Assembly (NCBI GenBank): GCA_001919865.1
Contig: MNIR01000052.1
Location: 1 to 64,000, forward strand
Length of the DNA stretch: 64,000 bases
Source: Gemmatimonadetes bacterium 13_1_20CM_4_69_16
GTDB taxonomy: Bacteria > Gemmatimonadota > Gemmatimonadetes > Gemmatimonadales > GWC2-71-9
Direction of reading: 5' to 3'
Positions 1-6,997 of the stretch are shown here, piece after piece. A model generated the notes under the pieces. That model was not told the origin of the DNA. It saw only the letters and a program-made list of their open reading frames with translations, and made no database searches. Position 1 is the stretch's first letter; every line of letters begins with the position of its first letter. The position numbers and the translations under genes are program-made.

Positions 1-1
1 G

Positions 2-931
2 GATGCGGTCTTGGCGGCCGGAGCGCTACGCGAGCAGGTGTCGGTGACCGGCCCGCTGGGGGCGCCGGTGGCGGGCGTGCTGGGCTGGGTCGACCCCGAA
101 ACCGCGATCTTCGAGAGCGCCACGGCGTGCGGCATCGCCCTGCTTCGGCCTGACCAGCTCGACCCGCTGCGCACCACGACCCGCGGCGTCGGGGAGCTGA
201 TCTGGGAGGCGGGGGAGCGGGGGGCCAAGGTAGTGGTCGTCGGGTTGGGTGGCTCGGCCACGGTCGATGGCGGCACGGGCGCGGCGCGCGGGCTGGGATG
301 GACGTTCCGGGACGCGCGGGGGGAAGCGTTGCCAGAGGGCGGGGGCACACTCGCGCAGCTAGCGGACATGGGCGGCGGTTGGGGCGTCCCGGCACAGGTG
401 CTCGCGCTGACGGACGTGAATACGCCGCTGATCGGCGCGCACGGGGCGGCGCCGGTGTTTGCCCCGCAAAAAGGTGCGGGCCCCGAAGGGGTGAAGCTCC
501 TGTCCCGTGGGCTCGAGCGCCTGGCGGAGTTGATGGGGCGCCATGGTCGGCCGGAGCTCGGGACCCTTCCCGGTGGCGGTGCCGCCGGCGGGCTCGGCGC
601 GGGCCTCGCGTTCTTCGCCAAGGCCCGGCTGGTGCCGGGAGCCGCGTGGGTGCTGGAACGCGTTGGCTTCGACGCCGCACTTGCCAAGGCGGATTTCGTC
701 GTCACCGGCGAAGGCGCCTTCGACCGGACGTCGCTCGCGGGCAAGGCCTCGGGGGAGGTGGTCCGGCGCGCGCAGGCCGCGAAGAAGCGCGTCGCCGTGG
801 TGGCGGGGAAAGTCGAAGGCCTGATCGGCATCCACGCGCTCGACGGGGAGGGACGGATGCTGGATGCCGCGGGGATCGCCGAGCTCGCCGAGCGCGCGGC
901 CCGCCAGGCATTCGGGTTGCCACTGCCCTAG
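2..931 (+). CDS. Glycerate kinase (GlxK/GarK family), 5' end cut by window
   Basis: Transfers phosphate from ATP to glycerate, feeding it into lower glycolysis. The frame is open to the window edge, so the TTG at 11 in the ORF track is not the start; the family is usually about 370-380 residues, so roughly the first 70 are missing. The glycine-rich family signature is visible (VGLGGSATVDGGTGAARGLG), as is the late VTGEGAFDRTSLAGKASGEV stretch that is typical of PF02595 proteins. It ends 25 bp before glyQS, which seems to have its own promoter. Family assignment is firm; the exact product (2- or 3-phosphoglycerate) cannot be told from sequence. Confidence 0.88.
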   Translation, partial: DAVLAAGALREQVSVTGPLGAPVAGVLGWVDPETAIFESATACGIALLRPDQLDPLRTTTRGVGELIWEAGERGAKVVVVGLGGSATVDGGTGAARGLGWTFRDARGEALPEGGGTLAQLADMGGGWGVPAQVLALTDVNTPLIGAHGAAPVFAPQKGAGPEGVKLLSRGLERLAELMGRHGRPELGTLPGGGAAGGLGAGLAFFAKARLVPGAAWVLERVGFDAALAKADFVVTGEGAFDRTSLAGKASGEVVRRAQAAKKRVAVVAGKVEGLIGIHALDGEGRMLDAAGIAELAERAARQAFGLPLP

Positions 932-946
932 CGGCCGGTCTATCTT
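917..946 (+). promoter_or_regulatory. Likely promoter of glyQS (TTGCCA-18-TATCTT)
   Basis: TTGCCA at 917-922 overlaps the end of the glycerate kinase gene. After an 18-bp spacer comes TATCTT at 941-946, and the glyQS ATG is at 957. The implied transcript leader is only a few bases long. The same -10-like hexamer precedes other genes in the window. Confidence 0.4.
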
Positions 947-956
947 CCGCCCCTCT

Positions 957-2294
957 ATGCTCCCAACGGACCATCTGATGGAGAAGCTCGTGTCGCTCGC
1001 CAAGCGACGCGGCTTCGTGTTTCAATCGTCGGAGATCTACGGCGGCCTCGGGTCCGTGTGGGACTACGGGCCGCTCGGCGTCGAGCTCAAGAAGAACATC
1101 AAGGAGCGCTGGTGGCGCTCGCTGGTTCACGAGCGCGACGACATCGAGGGCCTCGATGCCGCCATCTTGATGCACCCCAAGGTATGGGAGGCGTCGGGGC
1201 ACGTCGCGGGATTCACCGATCCGCTGGTCGACTGCAAGCATTGCAAGAACCGGTTCCGCGCGGACGACCCCCGCATCAAGGGCACCCCCGGCGAGCCTAC
1301 CGCGCAGTGTCCAGTATGCGGGAGCAAGGGGACCCTCACCGCCCCGCGCATGTTCAATCTCATGTTCAAGACGTTCATGGGCCCCGTCGAGGAGGCCGCG
1401 GCCGTCGTCTACCTGCGGCCGGAGACGGCGCAGGGGATCTACGTCAACTTTCTCAATGTGCTGCAGTCGTCCCGGCAGAAGGTCCCGTTCGGCATCGCCC
1501 AGATCGGCAAGGCGTTCCGCAACGAGATCACGCCCGGAAACTTTACGTTCCGGACCCGGGAGTTCGAGCAGATGGAGATGCAGTTCTTCGTGAAGCCGGG
1601 GACGGACCAGGAGTGGTTCGAGTTCTGGCGCCAGGAGCGGATGAAGTGGCTGGTCGGCCTCGGGATCCGACCGGCGAAGCTGCGGTTTCACCAACACACG
1701 AAGGACGAGCTCGCCCACTATGCCAAGGATGCATACGACATCCAGTACGAGTTTCCCTTCGGCTGGCAGGAGTTCGAGGGCATTCACAACCGCACCAACT
1801 TCGACCTGTCGCGGCATCAGGAGTACTCCGGCAAGAAACTCGAGTACCTGGACGCGGCGACGAACGAGCGCTTCATCCCGTACGTGGTGGAGACGTCGGC
1901 CGGCGCCGACCGCACGACGCTGGTCGTGATGGCGGACGCCTATCACGAGGAGGACGTGGAAGGCGAGAAGCGGGTGGTGCTGCGCGTTCATCCGGCCATC
2001 GCGCCGCTCAAGGCGGCCGTGTTCCCGCTGGTCAACAAGGATGGCATGCCCGACCTGGCGCGCCGCATCTACGACGACCTGCGCAGACACTTCAACGCTT
2101 TCTTCGACGACGGCGGCTCGATCGGCCGACGCTACCGGCGGCAAGACGAGGCGGGGACGCCATTCGGCATCACCGTGGACGGCCAGACCACCCAGGACGG
2201 CACGGTCACAGTGCGGGACCGGGATACGCTGGTCCAGGTCCGCGTCGCGGCCGACGGGCTCGTGGGATACCTGGCCGAACGGTTACGGGGGTGA
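957..2294 (+). CDS. glyQS: Glycyl-tRNA synthetase, alpha2 type
   Basis: Charges tRNA-Gly with glycine in the cytoplasm. It is a class II enzyme of the single-chain homodimer type. The N-terminus reads MEKLVSLAKRRGFVFQSSEI, with the family's WDYGPLG block. Two CxxC pairs (about residues 93-96 and 118-121) form the inserted zinc ribbon. Motif 2 is FRNEITPGNFTFRTREFEQ, and motif 3 contains ETSAGADR. About 445 residues fits the family. The ORF track starts upstream at 864, inside the previous gene; I chose ATG 957 (ATG 978 is an alternative) because a -10-like box sits just before it. Confidence 0.97.
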   Translation: MLPTDHLMEKLVSLAKRRGFVFQSSEIYGGLGSVWDYGPLGVELKKNIKERWWRSLVHERDDIEGLDAAILMHPKVWEASGHVAGFTDPLVDCKHCKNRFRADDPRIKGTPGEPTAQCPVCGSKGTLTAPRMFNLMFKTFMGPVEEAAAVVYLRPETAQGIYVNFLNVLQSSRQKVPFGIAQIGKAFRNEITPGNFTFRTREFEQMEMQFFVKPGTDQEWFEFWRQERMKWLVGLGIRPAKLRFHQHTKDELAHYAKDAYDIQYEFPFGWQEFEGIHNRTNFDLSRHQEYSGKKLEYLDAATNERFIPYVVETSAGADRTTLVVMADAYHEEDVEGEKRVVLRVHPAIAPLKAAVFPLVNKDGMPDLARRIYDDLRRHFNAFFDDGGSIGRRYRRQDEAGTPFGITVDGQTTQDGTVTVRDRDTLVQVRVAADGLVGYLAERLRG

Positions 2295-2298
2295 TGTC

Positions 2299-2377
2299 AA
2301 CGCGGAAGTCGGAACGCGGAACGCGGAACAGATTTTCGCCCCTCCGCTCCGCGTTCACACTTCCGCGTTCCGCGTTT
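2299..2377 (+). repeat. Intergenic inverted repeat built from AACGCGGAA units
   Basis: The left arm (2299-2328) is made of iterated AACGCGGAAGT/GGAACGCGGA words and the right arm (2348-2377) of their complements, separated by about 20 bp. It fills the glyQS-metallopeptidase spacer and could fold in RNA or as a cruciform. The same family occurs at 50397-50488 upstream of dnaX. Confidence 0.8.
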
Positions 2378-2387
2378 GGGCAGGGCC

Positions 2388-3083
2388 GTGCGGCTGGATG
2401 ACTTCCGCCAGCTCGTCGACGGGCTCGCCCGCGACGTACCCGCCCAATTCTCGGACGGCATCGTCGCCATCGAAGTGAGTCCCAAGAGTCTGCCCCATCC
2501 CCTGCGCGGCGACGTCTACACCCTGGGCGAGTGCATCCCGCTCGACTGGAGCGGCGGCGGCGCCGACCTGCAGTCGCGCGTCGTGCTGTATCACGGCTCG
2601 TTCGCCGCCCTCGCCCGGCTGGGCGACTTCGACTGGCGCGCGGAGGCGTGGGAGACGCTCGCGCACGAGCTGCGGCACCACCTCGAGTGGCGCGCCAACA
2701 CCGGGGCACTCGAGGCGTACGATTGGGCGGCAGAGGAGAACTTCAAGCGCCACGAGGGCGAGGCGTTCGATGCCGGGTTCTACCGCTCGGGCGAACGGAT
2801 CGATGCGGGCATCTGGAAGGTCGATGACGACATGTTCATGGAGCGGAAGGGGCGCAGCGGGAAGGAGGACGGGCTGGACGTGGTGTGGCACGGGCGTCGT
2901 TACCGAGTGCGGCCGCCCGCCGGTCTGCGGCCCCCAGCGTTCCTCGTGCTCCAGGGACTCGCCGAGCCGCCGCCCGGGGATGCGGTCCTGGTGCTGCCGC
3001 GCCGCGCCACGTTGTTGGACCTCGTCCGCAGGGCGCTCCCAGCCACACAGCGAACGGTCACGGCGCAGCCGCTCGATGGCTAA
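2388..3083 (+). CDS. Zincin-like metallopeptidase-family protein
   Basis: The central segment has an HExxH zinc motif, HELRHHLEWR, preceded by WETLA as in zincin-fold proteins of the DUF1025-like metallopeptidase group. The C-terminal part (WHGRRYRVRPPAG) looks like a small beta domain. No signal peptide is visible, so it is probably cytoplasmic. I chose GTG 2388 because a GGGCAGGG purine run lies just upstream; the track start (TTG 2376) falls in the repeat. It overlaps the following gene by 8 bp. Substrate is unknown, and proteolytic activity is inferred only from the zinc motif. Confidence 0.7.
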   Translation: MRLDDFRQLVDGLARDVPAQFSDGIVAIEVSPKSLPHPLRGDVYTLGECIPLDWSGGGADLQSRVVLYHGSFAALARLGDFDWRAEAWETLAHELRHHLEWRANTGALEAYDWAAEENFKRHEGEAFDAGFYRSGERIDAGIWKVDDDMFMERKGRSGKEDGLDVVWHGRRYRVRPPAGLRPPAFLVLQGLAEPPPGDAVLVLPRRATLLDLVRRALPATQRTVTAQPLDG

Positions 3084-3387
3084 GCGCGTCGTGCTCGCGA
3101 CGCGGGACCTGGTGTTCCGCTCGAAGCTCGCGGCCGTCGTGACGGCGGGCGGGGGACGGCTGACGCAGGATGCGAAGGATTGCGATCTGGCGGTCGTCGA
3201 GATCGCCGCTCCCCCGGCTCGCGCGCTGGATGACATCCGGGCGCTGGTCGCGGGCGGGGTCCCGGTACTCGCGTTCGGGTCGCACGTCGCGGCTGACCTG
3301 CTGCGCGCCGCGCGCGAGGCCGGCGCGACGGCGGTGCCCAACTCAGCGATCGTGGAGCGGCTACGGGAACTGCTGGAAGAAAAATAA
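3076..3387 (+). CDS. Short CheY-like (pseudo-receiver) protein
   Basis: A 103-residue protein beginning MAKRVVLATRDLVFRSKL, overlapping the end of the upstream metallopeptidase gene by 8 bp. The alternating strands and helices (VVLATRD, CDLAVVEIA, GVPVLAFGSHV, AGATAVPNSA) resemble a receiver fold. The phospho-acceptor region is DLAVVEI, which lacks a clear phosphorylatable Asp in the usual context. It may be a degenerate receiver that binds a partner. Function is unknown; the fold assignment is by eye. Confidence 0.6.
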   Translation: MAKRVVLATRDLVFRSKLAAVVTAGGGRLTQDAKDCDLAVVEIAAPPARALDDIRALVAGGVPVLAFGSHVAADLLRAAREAGATAVPNSAIVERLRELLEEK

Positions 3388-3409
3388 GGGGCGCACCCGC
3401 TGCGCCCCT
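3387..3409 (+). terminator. GC-rich hairpin between convergent genes
   Basis: A 9-bp stem AGGGGCGCA/TGCGCCCCT closes a CCCGC loop immediately after the stop codon of the receiver-like gene, facing hsp20. It lacks a U-tract but is placed to end transcription from both sides. It is a looped variant of the GGGGCGCA palindromes at 8055 and 13274. Confidence 0.5.
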
Positions 3410-3441
3410 ACCGGCCTGTACAGCTGCGACGTCCAGACCGC

Positions 3442-3912
3442 CTACTTCGATGTGACCTGTACCGCGATCTGCCGCGGCTTCGCCTTCTCGACCTTCGGCA
3501 GGGTCACCGTCAGCACGCCGTTCTCATAGGTTGCCTTGATGGCGTTGGCATCGACGGTGCTGGGCAGCGTGAAGCTGCGCTCGAAGGTGCCGTAAGTCCG
3601 CTCGTAGCGATGTACCCGCTCCGCGCGCTCTTCGGCAACCTGTTCCTTGGTCCCGTGAATCGTGAGGACGTTGTTCTCGAGGGAGATCTTGACGTTCTCC
3701 GGCATCACGCCCGGAAGCTCGGTCATGATGCGGATCGCGTCAGCCTCCTCGACGATGTCCACCGGCGGCACCCACGAGGCGGCGGCGCTGTCGCGCAGCT
3801 GCCAATCGGACCCGGTCAGAGAGTCGCTCAACAGCCGGTTCAGCCTGTTGCTCAAACCGACGAAGTCCACCGCGAAGGGGTCTCTCGTCGAATTGCGAGT
3901 GGTGAGGAACAT
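3442..3912 (-). CDS. hsp20: Small heat shock protein, Hsp20/alpha-crystallin family
   Basis: ATP-independent holdase that binds unfolding proteins under stress. 156 residues: an N-terminal arm (DPFAVDFVGLSNRLNRLLSD) is followed by an alpha-crystallin domain of about residues 48-145 with ELPGV, LTIHG and the ENGVLTVTLPK end motif. An I-A-V tail (PRQIAVQV) supplies the IxI-type C-terminal contact. An excellent Shine-Dalgarno, AAAGGAGG on the coding strand (plus-strand 3922-3929), lies 9 bp before the ATG. A CTTGCC-N5-GGCAAG inverted repeat at 4007-4023 lies upstream and might be a control site, but no known heat-shock operator is recognisable. Confidence 0.95.
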   Translation of the reverse strand: MFLTTRNSTRDPFAVDFVGLSNRLNRLLSDSLTGSDWQLRDSAAASWVPPVDIVEEADAIRIMTELPGVMPENVKISLENNVLTIHGTKEQVAEERAERVHRYERTYGTFERSFTLPSTVDANAIKATYENGVLTVTLPKVEKAKPRQIAVQVTSK

Positions 3913-4106
3913 ACTTCATCGCCTCCTTTGACGTTGCGTTCGGTTGAGGCCCGTCGCCTCGCCCGCGCGTCCAAGCAACCGGTGTGCCATCCCACGGGCC
4001 CCGCGGCTTGCCGGGATGGCAAGTCGGGCTGCCTCCTGTGACGGTGGCTTGTCAGGATGGCGGAGTCTCGCGCGAGGCGGGGGTGCCAGGGGGGCCGTCG
4101 GAGCCC

Positions 4107-4112
4107 TATCTT
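4107..4112 (+). promoter_or_regulatory. -10-like box TATCTT upstream of the YVTN gene
   Basis: TATCTT sits 24 bp before the ATG of the propeller gene. No convincing -35 is seen 17-18 bp upstream (TGCCAG is the nearest). It is called because the same hexamer recurs before other genes here. Confidence 0.3.
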
Positions 4113-4135
4113 TACGCCTCCCCGAGGGATTGCCG

Positions 4136-5233
4136 ATGATGAAGTCCGCTATCGCCCTGCTCGTCGCCGCCCTGGGAGGGGCGGCGGCAGATGCCCCACC
4201 CGGCTACCGCATCTTCGTTTCGAGCGAGTCGGGAGACGTGGTCACGCAGCTGACGTGGGACGGCACGACGTTCCGGACGGTGAAGGTAGTGCCGGTCGGC
4301 ATCATGCCGGCCGACATCGACGGCCCGCACAACGTGACCATCTCGCCCGACGGGAAGTACTGGTATGTGACCATCGCGCACGGCACGCCGTACGGCACGC
4401 TGTGGAAGATGGCGGTGGACGGGGACACGCTGGTGGGGAGGGCGCCCGTCGAGATGTTCCCCACGACCATTTCGCTCACGCCTGACGGCGAACTCGCGTT
4501 CGTCGCCAACTCCGACTTCCACGGGGACCATCCGCGCATGAACGTGGTCTCCATCATTTACACGCCGCAGATGCTCACCCTCACGAACCTCCGAGCGTGC
4601 GACATGCCGCACGGCGTGAAGGTGAACCACGCCGGGACGAAGGTCTACGTGACCTGTATGAACTCGGACGAAGTGCTGGAGATCGACCGGGCCGCGCTCG
4701 CGATCACGCGGCGCCACAAGACGGGGCCGGGCATGCTGCCGCAGCCGGTGCCGATGAAGATGGGGCACAGCGGGGCGGAAGGAGCGACGCTGCACGACGC
4801 GTGCATGCCCACCTTCGTGTCGGTCTCGCTGGACGACACCCGGTTATACGTCGCCTGCAACCACAGCGACGAACTGATGGTGCTCGACGCGGCGACGCTC
4901 GACCTGGTGAAGGCGGTCGCGACCGGGCACGGGGCCTATAACGTGGAGCCCTCGCCCGACGGGAAGTGGGTCATCGTGACCAACAAGAAGGACCAGAGCG
5001 TTTCGCTCATCGACGCGGTCACGCTCACGGAGGCCGGCCGCATTGCCACCGCCAAGCCGTTCCCGCACGGTGTCGCCTATTCACCCGACAGCCGTTACGC
5101 CTTCATCTCTCAGGAGAGCAAGGGGGTGGATCCCGGCGCGGTGACCGTGATCGACCTGGAAACGAAGACCGCGGTGGCGAGCGTCGCCGTTCCGCTCCAG
5201 CCGACCGGAATCACGATCCTGCGCCGGCCGTGA
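4136..5233 (+). CDS. Exported YVTN-type beta-propeller protein
   Basis: 365 residues. A signal peptide (MMKSAIALLVAALGGAAADA) predicts export. The mature part is a series of propeller blades with recurrent SPDGKYWYVT, TPDGELAFVAN, SLDDTRLYVACNHSD, SPDGKWVIVTNKKD and SPDSRYAFISQESKG motifs, as in YncE/YVTN surface-associated propellers. Such proteins usually serve as binding scaffolds; no catalytic residues are evident. I start at ATG 4136 rather than the tracked 3944 because the signal peptide begins there. Its TGA overlaps the next gene's GTG, so it heads a coupled operon. Confidence 0.85.
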   Translation: MMKSAIALLVAALGGAAADAPPGYRIFVSSESGDVVTQLTWDGTTFRTVKVVPVGIMPADIDGPHNVTISPDGKYWYVTIAHGTPYGTLWKMAVDGDTLVGRAPVEMFPTTISLTPDGELAFVANSDFHGDHPRMNVVSIIYTPQMLTLTNLRACDMPHGVKVNHAGTKVYVTCMNSDEVLEIDRAALAITRRHKTGPGMLPQPVPMKMGHSGAEGATLHDACMPTFVSVSLDDTRLYVACNHSDELMVLDAATLDLVKAVATGHGAYNVEPSPDGKWVIVTNKKDQSVSLIDAVTLTEAGRIATAKPFPHGVAYSPDSRYAFISQESKGVDPGAVTVIDLETKTAVASVAVPLQPTGITILRRP

Positions 5234-5547
5234 CGCATACCGCTACGGTGGCGCTGGCCACGCAAGAGGTGCTCGAGCGGGCCAAGCGGTTTTTTGCCGA
5301 GCGGATTCCCCACGTGGCCGCGTTCGTGGAGCGGGAGGGCCCGGGCTTCCTGGTGCTGCGCGGCCAAGGGGGGGAAGAAGTGGTGTTCAGCGTGCGGGCG
5401 GACGGGGGGCCCCGGGGGGCCGGAGGGGGCGGGGGGGGCGGGGGGGGCGGTCTCACGCAGGTGCGGGCATCGACCCTGTTCTTCGACCAAGCGGTGGACC
5501 GGTTCTTCTCGACCCTGCCGCTTGCCTCCGGCGTGGTGGTCGCATGA
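5230..5547 (+). CDS. Small uncharacterised protein with poly-glycine insert
   Basis: 105 residues from GTG 5230 (GTGA overlap with the propeller gene). The N-terminal half (ATQEVLERAKRFFAERIPHV) is an amphipathic helix followed by strands (GFLVLRGQGGEEVVFSV). A run of glycines, coded by a nearly pure G tract, then separates a C-terminal segment (VRASTLFFDQAVDRFFSTLP). I do not recognise the family. Coupling to the ubiquitin-like gene on one side and the propeller on the other suggests joint expression. Confidence 0.7.
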   Translation: MTHTATVALATQEVLERAKRFFAERIPHVAAFVEREGPGFLVLRGQGGEEVVFSVRADGGPRGAGGGGGGGGGGLTQVRASTLFFDQAVDRFFSTLPLASGVVVA

Positions 5548-5819
5548 CGGCGGTGGAGGCGCGCATCCCGGTTCGCGTGATGGTGACCGACGTGTGGGAC
5601 CAGATTCCGCTCGCGGTCGCGCCCACGACCACCGTCGCCGAGTTGAAGCGCCAGGCCCTCACCGAGGCGTTGAAACGGGACGGCATCCCGCTGCGGGACT
5701 ACGTCGTCAAGTTCAGGGGAGCGCAGGTGCTGGATGAGGGGACGACCCTCGCGGCGCTCGGCGCCGGTCCCAACTCCCCTTTCATCGTCCTGCCCGCGCG
5801 TCGCCAGCCGGTGCGATGA
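5544..5819 (+). CDS. Ubiquitin-like (beta-grasp) small protein
   Basis: 91 residues. The order of elements follows ubiquitin: a beta-hairpin (VRVMVTDVWDQIPLAVAP), a helix (TTVAELKRQALTEAL), GIPLRDYVVKFRG, then VLDEGTTLAALGAGPNSPFI. These align by eye with ubiquitin's TLEV, [27 protein letters not shown] and STLHLVL. The end (ARRQPVR) lacks a Gly-Gly, so conjugation is not supported as encoded; a YukD-like adaptor role is possible. It overlaps both neighbours by 4 bp. Confidence 0.6.
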   Translation: MTAVEARIPVRVMVTDVWDQIPLAVAPTTTVAELKRQALTEALKRDGIPLRDYVVKFRGAQVLDEGTTLAALGAGPNSPFIVLPARRQPVR

Positions 5820-6082
5820 AGCCCTTCAGCCGGGTGCTCACCCTGCTGGCCGTCGCGTGCCTCGCGCTCGATGCCCTGCTGCTGCTCTACTCGGGCCTCA
5901 GTCTCGGGCGTCCTGTGCTGATCGTGGGCGGCGTCGCCTGTGGCATCGCCGCCGTGCTCGTCGTGCTTGGCTGGCGCCGCTACCGGCGCGCCATGGCTGA
6001 GCTCGAGCAGGCGCGGCGCGAGATGCGGGCGGAGGTGGAATCCATCCGAGCGCTGCTGCACAGCAGGCACTCGTCCAGCTAG
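5816..6082 (+). CDS. Small two-helix membrane protein
   Basis: 88 residues. Two hydrophobic helices (VLTLLAVACLALDALLLLYS and PVLIVGGVACGIAAVLVVLG) are followed by a basic turn (WRRYRRAM) and a charged helix (AELEQARREMRAEVESIRAL) that is likely a coiled coil. It starts inside the stop of the ubiquitin-like gene (ATGA) and ends directly against the deacetylase ATG. Family unknown; it could anchor the ubiquitin-like protein at the membrane, but that is conjecture from gene order. Confidence 0.7.
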   Translation: MKPFSRVLTLLAVACLALDALLLLYSGLSLGRPVLIVGGVACGIAAVLVVLGWRRYRRAMAELEQARREMRAEVESIRALLHSRHSSS

Positions 6083-6982
6083 ATGGTGGGTGTCGTCTTT
6101 CACCCCGCCTGCCAACGCCATGACCCGGGCCTCGGACATCCCGAGCGCCCCGACCGCATCGTCGCGCTGCTCGCGGCGCTGCGCGCACCCGAGATGGCCT
6201 CCGCCGTAGAATGGTGCGAGGCGCGGCCCGCGACGCGGGAGGCGCTCGAGCGGGTCCATTCCGCACGCTACCTGGACGGCCTCGAGCGGCTGGCGCGCCA
6301 GGGCGGCGGTGCGCTCGATGCGGACACCGTGATGGGCGCCGACAGCTGGGACGCGGCGGTCGCCGCGGCCGGCGTGGCCATCGGCGCCGTGGAGCGCGGC
6401 ATCGCGACCGGGACCGCCTTCGGCGCCACCCGGCCGCCCGGGCACCACGCCTTGGCGGCGCGCGCGATGGGGTTCTGTTTCATCAACAACGTCGTCGTCG
6501 CCGCGCGCCATGCGCAGCAGCTCGACCAGCCGCGCGTGCTGATCGTGGACTGGGATGTGCACCACGGGAACGGCACGCAGGCCTTAGTGGAGCACGATCC
6601 CTCCATCCGCTACGTCTCGATCCATCAGTACCCCTGGTATCCCGGGACCGGCGCCGAGGACGAGCGTGGCGTGGGCAACATCTTCAACGTCCCGCGCCCG
6701 CCGGGCTTGCCGCGCGGCCAGTACGTCGGCGATCTGCTGGCGGCGGTGGACGCCGCGATCGACGCGTGGCCGCCCGATCTACTCCTCGTATCCGCCGGGT
6801 TCGACTCGCTCCAGGGCGACCCGCTGGGCGGCTTCACGCTCGAGCCGGAGGACATGGCGCAGTGGACCGCGCGGTTGCGGGAGCGCGTCGCCCCGGCGCC
6901 GGTGGTGGGGGTGCTCGAAGGCGGCTACCGGCTCGACCTCATCGCGGCAGGCGCGTGCGCTCACGTGCGCGCGCTCGCCTGA
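6083..6982 (+). CDS. Histone-deacetylase-family amidohydrolase
   Basis: Zinc-dependent deacetylase fold acting on N-acetylated polyamines, acetoin-pathway proteins or lysines in bacteria. 299 residues, close to the family's core length. Diagnostic motifs are in order: HPERPDRI near the N-terminus, RPPGHHA (about 117-123, general base His pair), GFCFINNV, DWDVHHGNGT with metal-binding Asp/His, SAGFDS with the second metal Asp, and EGGYRL near the end. The ATG follows the previous stop with no gap. Substrate is open; the polyamine-related genes downstream make acetylpolyamine a reasonable guess only. Confidence 0.9.
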   Translation: MVGVVFHPACQRHDPGLGHPERPDRIVALLAALRAPEMASAVEWCEARPATREALERVHSARYLDGLERLARQGGGALDADTVMGADSWDAAVAAAGVAIGAVERGIATGTAFGATRPPGHHALAARAMGFCFINNVVVAARHAQQLDQPRVLIVDWDVHHGNGTQALVEHDPSIRYVSIHQYPWYPGTGAEDERGVGNIFNVPRPPGLPRGQYVGDLLAAVDAAIDAWPPDLLLVSAGFDSLQGDPLGGFTLEPEDMAQWTARLRERVAPAPVVGVLEGGYRLDLIAAGACAHVRALA

Positions 6983-6997
6983 CCCGGGGGGGGGGGC

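Noticed and set aside
702-2144. 480-residue minus-strand ORF
   Set aside because: Antisense to glyQS, with no recognisable motif and shadow-like composition.
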